Shown here: one piece after another, positions 1 to 10,500 of the stretch | How the letters are laid out: each line of letters begins with the position of its first letter | Position numbering within the stretch: position 1 is the stretch's first letter | Assembly (NCBI GenBank): GCA_029961685.1 | Contig: JARWKL010000005.1 | Location: 43,189,357 to 43,253,356 of the forward strand | Direction of reading: 5' to 3' | Source: Aristolochia californica | Taxonomy: Eukaryota > Streptophyta > Magnoliopsida > Piperales > Aristolochiaceae | Length of the DNA stretch: 64,000 bases | Translations under genes and position numbers: made by a program | The notes under the pieces: generated by a model | Seen by the model: the letters and a program-made list of their open reading frames with translations, nothing else | The model's database searches: none | What the model was told of the DNA's origin: nothing

Positions 1-388
1 AAACATGAAGATTTATAGTAGTTCACAATCTTATCTTAGATTACTAGTCCACTCCCAAAGGTGTTCGTATCTTAGGGCAAATTGCTTCTAGAGCCAATTA
101 TAACTTTGCTCGATATGGACTTAGACGGCTCAATTGACCATAAAATTCAAATTAAAAAAACTCACACTCACATTGATTTATAATAATAGTAAACTCGGTT
201 ATCCAACTTAAACCCACAAAAATATTTTCTAGTAGCAAATTAGGCAATCACAACTCGCCAGGCACACCAACCTAGACTCACATAAGGATTTTTCAACTCC
301 ACCTACCTATTTAAGGACTTATAGCTTGCAATAACAGCAACCAAGGCTTAACAATCTTTTTCCTTAGCCATTTAGATTTCTCTCAGAA
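1..388. other. AT-rich intergenic spacer
   Basis: No coding exon, RNA gene or clear repeat is visible. The sequence is AT-rich with stops in all frames and runs up to the left end of the TIR element at 389. Confidence 0.5.
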
Positions 389-1820
389 GGGTTAGTCAAC
401 AAAATGGATTTTTGAAGTTCATGTTCATCTCCAACATGAAGATCATTTCAGTCATGTACATGAACTTCAACTTCGCAAGGTGTTAGTGTTGACGACTTCA
501 TGTACACTGGAAAACAGTTTCCAGTGTTAGTGCCCCAACATGAGAAAAACGTAAAAAAAAAGAGAATCCCTAAACCCTTACAGTACACTTAATTACAACA
601 TAATCCTTAAATCCCAAATTAGGTAAAACAACCGTTATTACTACACGAATAAGTTATTTAATGTATAATTAAATATATTAATATATTTATTAATTGAATT
701 AGATATTTTCTTGTGAATTCATACGGTAATTACATGAGCCAATAAAATACGCACATGATTAATTACAAATAATAAATAAACAACGTTACAAATAACAAAA
801 ACAAAAGTAATAAGTTGAGTTATTAATTTATTAATAACATATGATATACTTTAACCTAAAAATGAATGATTTAAGAGAAAAAATTGATCTAATCATAATT
901 TTAACACACTATATATTTGTACATAATATATTTTATGTATTATTAATTAATAATATATTATTACAAAATTTAAAACCATTGGTTTAATTAATTATAGCAA
1001 TCGGATAATTAAACCAAAATAATTTATCAAATATTTATTTTAACAATATTTTAATTATGACTATTAAATCACTATTTTAATATAGTAATTATATAATAAA
1101 TATATTAAATAAATAAAAATAATTATTTTATAAATAAAAATTATAAATTAATGATTTTTATGAGGATAGTTTAATTTTTCCTTACTTAGGAAAAATTAAA
1201 CCATCATCGTCTTTCTCAGCGACGAGCCAGCAGGCAACAACGACGGCGCCGAGCTAGCGGGCAACAACGGCGCTCCGACGTTATGCCGAGAGGGAGAAGA
1301 GAGGGAGGCCGAGAAGCCCTGCAACAAATGCTCGACCTCCCACGCTCTATGACGGAGGTAGAGAGGGAGAGGAGAGGGAGGGAAGTCTTCCTCCCTCGAC
1401 GTCCCCCCCCCTGTCAGCCAACCTCCCTCTCCTCTCCCTCTCGACCTTCGTCGCAGAGCCTCTCGGTCTCCCGTACTCTACAACGAAGGTCGAGAGGGAG
1501 AGGCCGTAGAGAAGGAGACCGGAGAGGGACGGTGGAGACGAGAGAGGGAGTAGAGAGCTCGGGGAGAGAAGGCGTGCGGGAAATGGAAATGAGCAGACTC
1601 ACGGAGAGGGTGTACGACAAAGAGAGGGGCGCGCTCGTTTCATGTACATGATTCTCAAAATTGGGCGGAAAGCGCTTTCCTTCGTTTATAATTTGGACAT
1701 GATATCGTGAGTCATGTTAGTCATGTACATGACTTGAACTCCGGCGCTCCACTAACGACCTCAGGACATGAATTGAATAATGCGACTGAAATTCATGTCC
1801 TGATTCATGTTGACTAACCC
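389..1820. mobile_element. Non-autonomous TIR DNA element, copy 1 (1.43 kb)
   Basis: The ends are perfect 12-bp inverted repeats: GGGTTAGTCAAC at 389-400 and its reverse complement at 1809-1820. Subterminal palindromes of the CATGTACATG type recur near both ends (about 450-520 and 1640-1735). The inside is AT-rich at about 600-1190, then abruptly GC/GA-rich at 1205-1640. The GC-rich part holds open frames of low-complexity Arg/Glu/Ser sequence and no transposase, so the element looks non-autonomous. A related end lies at 56909 in the opposite relative orientation, which supports a dispersed family. I could not see a convincing target-site duplication, so the superfamily is open. Confidence 0.6.
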
Positions 1821-2782
1821 CTCCTCAATGAAATTTAGATGAGAATGGTCTTGTGTATATAAGGCTTGAACAAAATATGCAATGGTTACTTCTTTTCACT
1901 CCAACCATTTTTCAAAAGCCCTCAATCACGTAAATTTCACAAAACAAGCACAATATAGATTGGTACACCAATCCTAATTACTTATTTTATATAAATATCG
2001 GCTCAAAAGTTTTTTCACTAATTGGATTTCAAAACCAAAGCTCATAATTGAATCGAATTGATTTTAAGATGAAGAAATCACATAAAGCAACTCAATATGA
2101 ACGACAATTTTAAAGCATTAAACCACAAGAAGTAATATGAAGTTAATAGATGATTTTCAAAGAGCACGTGTACTTGACCAAGTTCAATAAAAAAATTTCC
2201 AACTGAGAGCTCGTTGAAACTTGAATTTTTGAAATATGGTTTTCCGGACACCACTAAAACTCTTAATGAACTATTATGGAACTTTGGGTTAAAATGAAGA
2301 ATTGAATTGAAGTAAAATGAATTAATTCAATTTCAACTCATGTGTTTATGGAGCAGGTTCGGTACTGTTTTTCTTCAAGGCGGCTGCTTTGACACTGGCA
2401 TTCGGACGGTTCGGTAGACTAAGCTTGGGAGTCGGCAAACCTGAGATATTTTTTCCCTTGTTTTTTCCCATTTCCAGATACTCGAGTTTACAGTAGCAGC
2501 TTAACGTACGCAGTGGACTGAGCAAGTTACGCACCCCAAGAACCGGGAAACAGAGATGCCCGAATCGCCACGTGCCAACACCAGAAACTTCTTCTCCACT
2601 TATTTTACTCGATCCCGTTAACGATTCTGACGCGCCAAATGCCTTATTTAAATTGCTCCACTGCCAATCGAAACAGAGGAAACACCACTCAGAGAAAAGA
2701 AAGCCAAAGAAAAACGTGGAGCTCAAATGCGAAGATTTTGGTCTGATTGGAAGCAGGAGGAAGAGAATCGAAAGCCGATGAG
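1821..2782. other. Spacer and probable promoter/5' leader of the CBM20 gene
   Basis: No coding exon is recognised here. The last ~250 bases before the start codon at 2783 probably hold the promoter and 5' leader of the CBM20 gene. I could not fix a TATA box with confidence. Confidence 0.35.
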
Positions 2783-5487
2783 ATGATGGAAACTCTACCG
2801 AGAACCTCTGCTTTAAAAGTGTTCTCTGGAAACTGTTACGGAGTAGTTAAGTCATCATCCGGAGGGATTCTTAGACCTGCGATTCGAATCGTTCGCTTGC
2901 CGAAGCTCGAATTTGGAGCCTCGGCTGTTCTGCTGCACAACACTGTTGGTTCGTTTCCGATATCTAGCGCGTGCGCAGATTCGGAGGTAGCTCGTTTTTC
3001 CTTGCCTTCAGTTTGTTTCTGGCAGTGTTAACTTATGATACAAGTCGATCGCTAAGCATTCTGTGATTTGATTCTTATTAGTTAGGATCGGTGCTCAATA
3101 GTTTTTTAATTCTCGATCCTCTTTGTTTTATTTTCGAAAATCGGAAGTGATTGTCGTTTTTGGTTTGTCAGGTGATTTTTAGGTAGCTCGTTGTCATGGC
3201 TTCGTAATTCTTGCTGTCCTTCAGTTTGTTTTTGGAGTTTTAACATCGGAGACGATCGCTATGCATTGTATGATTTGGTTCTTATTAGTTAGGATCGGTG
3301 GTCATAGTTTTTAAATTCTCGATCCTTTTTGTTTTATTTTCGGAAATCGGAAGTGAACGTCGTTTTTGGTTTGTCAGCTGATTTTGAGGTAGCTCGTTGT
3401 CTTAGCTTCGTAATTCTTGCTGTCCTTCAGTTTGTTTTTGGAGTGTTAACTTAGGAGACGATCGCTATGCATTGTATGATTTGGTTCTCGTAAACTAAGA
3501 TCGGCTTTCTAATTTTCTAATTTTTAATTCCTTTTGTTTTATAGTCTGAAATCGTAAGTGAAATCTTTTTTGGTTTGTCCTCTATGTAGCTTTAATTGTT
3601 CGGAATCTTTTGCATGTCTCACTTCTCAAAAGAGGCGGACCTGATTTATTTCTTTTGCCTCATTCTTGTTTTTATGCCTTCATTATCTTTCTTGTCTATC
3701 TTAGTGTCCATTCTATGACTGGTTTCGTGATCAAATTGCCTGTGTTGGTACATTTTCTGCTCACATTTTCAATGTTGATCATGTGCAGGTCTTTCTCTCT
3801 TTTTCTGCTCCCTTTTCAGCGTCTCTGAGAATAATTTCTTTACTTTCGTGATCATTAATAACTGTAGCAACAAATCTCCTTCCAACAAAGAGTAGATCGT
3901 TCTTGGTGATACAACTTTACCCAAACACCTTTATGTTCTTAATCTTTTATAGAACAACTTCTACTAGATGAAGTAATGCACTTCAGGCAAACGAAGGATC
4001 TACCTGTACAGATCCAAACGGCAATTTCTTTTTCTTGTCATGCACTCTGTTCTCAATTTAACATTCCAAAATTGTTAATGTTACTGTTGAAATTTGTAAC
4101 AGTCTTTTACACGTTTTAAATTCTACTATTGAAATTCGTATGGGTCATGAAGGTTCATCCATACATCCAGGGTTTCGCGGCATTCCTCATTCTTTAATGG
4201 TATTCTTTGGTTGGAATAATTTTCTGTCTCATTTACATGTCTAGTAAAAGGAAATCCCTATTTTCCCTCTGCACAGTAACTCAGACTAGACCAGTATGCA
4301 CATTTATTATTAAATTATCTCAGGGTTTAATTTATCTCATCTATTTTATAAGTCACCAAGTTAGGAATGGTTTATTGTGATGTAGGGAAATAAATGATTA
4401 TTTGATTGAACTTCTACACTTCAATGCTCAGTTCTAGCAATACCTACAAATCAAGTAGGCGAAAATGCCTATCGAATATCATTAAGATGGGATCAAGGAT
4501 GTCATAAAAGCACTCATGAATCTATTTTTTTTTGTTTTGAGCATGTGGCAATCAAAATAGTTTATCATTTGAGCAAACTAATTTGTTAAACCTTGTTACC
4601 ACAGGCAGTTCTAACAATTGAGGAAAATGAGATCGAGCAAACTGAGATCCAAACTACTTGTTAGTCTTGCTCCTCATTTTGTGATTTTGTCTTATTCCTC
4701 CCATCTGGTGATATTTCTTCGCTATTCTTCTTATTTGACATTGACTTTAATCTTTTTGGTTTTTCAGATGCTTTGAGAACAGTTCATGTAAAATTCAAAT
4801 TACATAGGGCATGCCAATTTGGGGAGCATTTTCTTCTTGCTGGGGAAGATCCTATATTTGGTCTCTGGGATACATCGAATGCGGTACCACTGCAATGGTC
4901 AGAGGGTCACATTTGGACAGCAGAACTGGTACTGTCTATCATAGAAACTAGGAATTAATGTTTCCTGGCCTTCCTAGTACCCTTATGCTGCAATTTTGTT
5001 CTCTGAACAGGATATACCCTGTGGAAAATCAATCCATTTCAAATTCATACTTAAGGGACCTTCTGGAGAAGTTGAATGGCAACCGGGCCCAGACCGTTTC
5101 TTACAAACATGGGAAAGCAACAAAACCATTGTTGTAACAGAAGATTGGGAAAATCTGGAGCTGCAAGAAATAAGAGAAGAGGAGACAACACAAAGTGAGT
5201 ATGAGGAATCCATAACAGACCAAAATGGACTAGCTGTGATTTTTGTGGGGATGGAAGATACATTAACTTCTGAAAACAATCCAATAATCTTGACGCAAGA
5301 AGAAAATCCTATCATCATTACTGAAGAAAGTTCTGTTCTGGTTCCTGCTTTGACTCCCAATCCAAAACCACTAGCACCAGAAGAGTTTTCTTTGAAAGCA
5401 TCCATGGATGAGGCGATTGTTCATGCCTTTGTTGCAACTGAAGAATCCAACAGCCAAATGGCACCTGAGGTAATTGTTTTTGATTGA
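2783..5487 (+). CDS. CBM20 (starch-binding fold) protein, probably plastid-targeted
   Basis: My model has exons 2783-2986, 4605-4659, 4768-4928 and 5011-5487, giving 298 aa. Phases agree (0, 1, 0) and all introns are GT..AG. Residues 1-68 ([14 protein letters not shown]...) are rich in Ser/Arg/Val and look like a plastid transit peptide. Exons 3-4 encode a CBM20 carbohydrate-binding module: VHVKFKLH, then [17 protein letters not shown], a conserved W in HIWTAEL, then HFKFILKG and [10 protein letters not shown]. The remainder is acidic (Glu/Thr-rich) with no catalytic domain. Plant proteins of this type (for example Arabidopsis At5g01260) are about 300 aa and of little-known function, presumably binding starch or other glucans. 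Exon 4 either runs to the stop at 5485-5487 or splices at GAG|GTAATT (5469/5470). A coding-looking stretch at about 5785-5850 is in the wrong phase to join simply. The first intron carries three ~200-bp repeats. Confidence 0.8.
2985..3590 (+). repeat. Three ~200-bp tandem repeats spanning the exon 1 splice donor
   Basis: Units begin with AGGTAGCTCGT at 2985, 3181 and 3387 (periods 196 and 206). They share TTCAGTTTGTTT, GATCGCTA, TTATTAGTTAGGATCGG, CTCGATCC and GTCGTTTTTGGTTTGTCAG. The first unit starts exactly at the exon 1/intron 1 junction of the CBM20 gene, so the duplication copied the donor site into the intron. Confidence 0.8.
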
Positions 5488-7547
5488 TCCAGTGTGAGTT
5501 TCCAAATTTTCTTATCTCCAGACCAATTCACAACCACGCTACTGATTAGTTTTGCTTCAAACTGAATTGATAATAGCTATGCTGTGTTACTGAGGCTCTG
5601 GTTTTGACTATTAATATCAGAGATGAGTACGACATGGCAATAATGTTCTCTAGATGGCAATTAAATAGTTTTGAAATGTAGAAATCTAGCAGACTTTAGT
5701 TACAATCATTCATCTGATTTGTTTCTTCAAATTAAAGAGTTTCTTTGTCATCAAATGAGTGAAAAATAATATCTAGTATTCAAAATGTTGAAGATCAAAT
5801 GAAGCTCTCAGTAAGCACTTGTGACAGCACTGAGGATAAAAATGATAACAGGTAGGTATGATGTCCTCCACCAGGAGAATGTAATGGTTATGATTCTTCT
5901 CTCAGAGAAGGGGTTTCAAGTGTTTTATTATATGGAAAATACCAAATCCGTTGAAATTACCCAGCAAAGCACCTGCTACAGATAATATGTGCTTGAAAAT
6001 GACGTCCATTGGGGAAGGAAAATTCAGAGTGACAAATTGATGAACTCATTTTGTCGAAATTACATTGTTTTATAAAAAAGAAAAAAAAATTGTGAACCCA
6101 AGAAGTAAGTTTGCTATCATATTGTATAGAAGCTACTTTGACATGACATCCATGTGGTGGGCACATTAGGAGAATTAACTAAGGAAAGATTTTGTGCTTT
6201 GTGCATCTATAATACTAGTTAAAGCTCTTGCACCTAGGAGACATAGCAAAGTTTTTGCTTCTGCTTCGTGTTAGCTCAAATGTTGGTCGTCATGTCAAGA
6301 CCCTGTTTTTCTACTGCTTAACCTGAAATCTTGTCGATGACTTTTTACGGCAGAACTTCAATGACTCAATGCTATCATCAATTCATGGACTCTCTAATAC
6401 CAAAAATGGTGCCACAATATATGAAGTCTTAACTCTTTTTCTCTGAATATAATTAAAGCAAGCTTTCAGTTGAATATCGATAATAGTCAATACGAAATAT
6501 ACTTTTACAACAAAAGATACATAATTATTTTGGGAGCCTAGGCTGTCAGACTCTCGAGGAGATGAGAATTTCTCAGAGGTCCGTTGGCTCTCTGCATAAA
6601 CCCTGTCCAATGCTGTTATTTTGACAATCAATTTTCTTTTATCTTTTATACCAACTTCAACCACCTTTTTTCCACAATACGTATCCTCCAACAACACAAG
6701 CAGAGTTTGAATACAAGCACCACAAAAACACGAAATTGAAAAGTTTACGCGAGTCGTAAGGAGGCCCACAGGATCAAACCATCAACTGTGCATTCATATT
6801 TTTGGACCACATGTCTGACGCCAAAGGAGGCTAGACACATCATCATTTGACTAAAATGAACTTCCATTGATGATGATGACAAATATAGCATAAGATGTTT
6901 GATAAAAACCCAAAATGAGAAGGCCAATGACACCGTCCTCCAATAGGTCAGTATTAGGATTTGGCACCTTTTTATCCCATGAGAAATGAATGATATTGCC
7001 TCTACAGATCTTCTCCCTTCCTCTCAGTCCGATTGGTTTTGAATGGCAATTTCTTTGATTTAGTTCACGGGATTTGGGTGAGAACTGTTCTTACCAATAC
7101 CCTCCGTGCCTTCTTCCCTCGTTTCGGGAGAGTATTAAGATTGCCTCAAGAAAAAAACAGCAATAACTTCAATCTATGATTATGAACAGATGTGACAACT
7201 GCGAACATAGAGCCCCTAAACAAATAGATATAGATCATGTAGGATGTGCTAAATTGTTCACCTTTAGGTGTCCTTGCAATTTGGCCACTAATTAGAACTG
7301 AATGCAAGAGTACCTGCACAAGCTACAGGTCAACAGTTAAGATTCTATAATTCAAGTGAACCTTATATAATTGTCAAAAGAGAAAATACTGGAGTCGCAC
7401 TAAGACCACCAACCTCAAACTTTGAGAGGTTCAATGGCCTCAATTTGAACAATTAATGCAGCACTTTGTTCAATTCCAAATCTCAGAGAATGCCTAGGAG
7501 ACTTTTGATTCTATCTCAAGTGCTTGTATTGCGGTTCTTACTGTGCC
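5488..7547. other. Convergent 3' spacer between the CBM20 and CPL1 genes
   Basis: About 2 kb with no recognised gene. It should contain both 3' UTRs, since the genes run toward each other. A short coding-like stretch at about 5785-5850, ending AACAG|GTAGGT, may be a further exon of the CBM20 gene. The rest looks non-coding. Confidence 0.35.
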
Positions 7548-10500
7548 TCAAGGATGATAGACTTTCTGATCCTTGTTGGACTTCATCCTTTGAACATTTG
7601 GTTGGGGCGGTTTGTAATGGCCTGAAGAAGAAAGATCATTAACACCAATAGCTTTTAAGAAATTCACCAACTTATTGTCACGAATAGAGAAGTCAGGAGT
7701 TACCTCATGATAGATCAATATTCAAGGACCAGGATGCGTGTATTACTGAAATATGAACTCTATAAACCCAACATACAGAAGTTACTAGAGTACTGCAAAG
7801 TCACCTTGGTGAACTTACACGCTTCTGTGCCTGTTGATTCATCGCAGATTTTAGGCTTCCCAGTGCCTCCTCAGCAGCCTATGATAAAATATCAGCACAA
7901 ATCAGACATAAACCAGGTCACAGAGAAGAGAAGCTTTTGAACCAAAAGGTTAACAATTTTTTAAAAACAAATGCACCTAAAACTCTAAATTATTAAAAAT
8001 ATTTTTTTCCTATCCATTGTCCTTGTTCCAAGTTTCTGAAATTTATCTAAGAATATCTTTCAATGTGGAAAGGGATGAAAAGGGAGAATTCAAAACATGC
8101 AATGGAAGTGATCAGGACTACCAAAGAAAATAAAAAGTAAATTTAGAAGAAAAATACACTTGAATTCCATATCTGATATGGCCAGTGACCTTGATAATGA
8201 TTAAAGATAAAGCATTTATAATTCAAAATATTCAATTTTCTTTTTTTTTTTAGTAGCAAGAATCTTTATGAGGGGACAGCATCTTCTACTCAACTGTAGT
8301 AAAAAGCATTATCTCTTCTTTTCCTGGTTACAAACACTTCCAATAATAATTTACCAATGATTGTGGGAAAAAAATACTTTTACAGTTCAATCATATTGAA
8401 GTCATAAAAAACCATAACCTGCAGCTTAGCTCCCTCCTTGCTAGGTCCAACACCTTTTCCTACAATCTGTCCACCTATTTCAACCTATAACAGGAGGTAA
8501 AACAAGGAAATGAACCAACTTTGAGACCAGAATGCACTCAAAGCTAGATAAATCTAGCAAATATTAAATGAAGGAAACAGTTAGGCAGACCAGAAGTAAT
8601 AATCAAACGACAACTAAACAAAAGTAATAACCAAAGGTCAAGTAAACAAAAGTACTAATCAAACATCAAGTAAACAATTACAGAAAGCAGAAACAAGATA
8701 AATCACTTTTACCTGACAATAGAACTGCCCTTCATTCAAAGCGATTGTGGCTGGCATCTGATCTTGGAAAACTGGACTCAGCCCCTCCAAGTAATACCAA
8801 CAAAAAAAAAAAAAAAAAAGAATGAATGACATTACATCCATTAGCTAAATATATCTCTATTCTGTAAAGTAGTTTAATCATCTATGGTATAAATCTCTTA
8901 CTAATTCTTCAATCCCAGCAACAACAGCTGATAATCTTTTTGAATCCTCCACCAATCCTAGCTGCGCAGATGCACTTGAAGAAGGCAATTCTACTGTTCT
9001 TGATAATTCATCCAATCCAGAAGGACTTACAGTATCTATCAGAAATCCGTTTTCCCTCTCATGTAAAATCGCATCAAGGTTTCCATCTGATGGTCCACAA
9101 TCAGGTCCGATATTTGCCACATACTTACCTGCAGCAATAGATGCGAGTACTGAAGAAAGACCCACAGAATAGCATCCTAGGAATGGAACTAGCAAATGAT
9201 AGAACAATTGGAGGATGATTTATGAAGCATCCTTAATTGAGTTCGATAAGGTCCTATAACAAATTAATGTTGGCTTACCTATACCAAGAAAAGGTAGTAC
9301 AAATAAAAATATATTTACATATTTATCCCTATGCTCAAAGACGTTCTCTCAGAACTCTTGGTAGCTTTTCTAGGTTCGCTTTGCTTTGTTCCATTACATG
9401 CCAGCTGCCTTTTTCTTATATCATTCCTTTTATATGAAGCATATTTTTTTCCTCCTAATTTACTTTCACATGAAGTATTTGTAGAACTATATAAGTTACT
9501 TTTCATGTGGGAACAGTCCAACATCAATAGCTTGCTGAATGAAAGATGGGATTTAGTGCCTAAAATTATGATACATATCAGCCCTGAATCAGATATTTGT
9601 ATGAAAATTCCTCAATCGAGCATTGGAAAGGAAAACATATTGTAACCAGGCTTCCAAGATTTAATATAGATGGCTCAGGTCTACCATTATATCATGCAAG
9701 AACTTGATTTTTTTTTCAGCAGTAGAGTGTGGTCAGCTCCTCCCAAATGACCCGCTAACCTTAGGCCTTTCCCAACTAATAGTCTAGGACTTTTTTTCCC
9801 ATACATTTTAATTTTCTCTCTCAAAGAACTAGCGTGAGACGTAGAGCACATGTACAATGATAGACCAGTGGATTTTTTTACCCACTAACACTCCCCCCTC
9901 ATGTCCAGGCATACCCAGCTCAAAAAATGGAAAACATACATACAAGCCATAGAGAACAAACACAGATCACAAAAAAAAAAAAAAAAACACGCTCAAGTTG
10001 ACGTTAATACCATGTTAAAGTTGGGTTTGTTCCACATTTTAATTTTCAGTCTCAAACAACTAGCATGAGACCTAGAGCACATGTATAATGATAGACTAGT
10101 GGATTTCTTTAGCCACTAATACTCACCCTCACATCCAGGCATAAACCAACAACCTAGCTCAAAACATGGAAAACAAACACAAGCCATAGAGAACAAACAC
10201 AGCTCACGCAAAACAAAAACACAGGCTCATGTTGACTCTAATAGCTTGTTAAAGTTGGGCTAGTTCCTCCTGAAATGACTAGCTGAAGCTAGGAGGTCTC
10301 TCCCCCACTAATAAGTGTTGGGCTTTTTTAAGCCAAAACCAATGTGAGAATGTTCTCCCACACACAATAACTCTCACTCTCAAACAATAAACCAATAATG
10401 TGAAACACATACAATTAGAGACTGGTAAACTTTACCCACCAACAAATCCCACAATTCACACCTTGTATGGCAACTCCAATTCCATTTCAAATAAAAGATT

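Noticed and set aside
1283..1651. 122-codon Arg/Glu-rich open frame
   Set aside because: Low-complexity GA-rich interior of the TIR element; it has no domain and the reverse strand is open as well.
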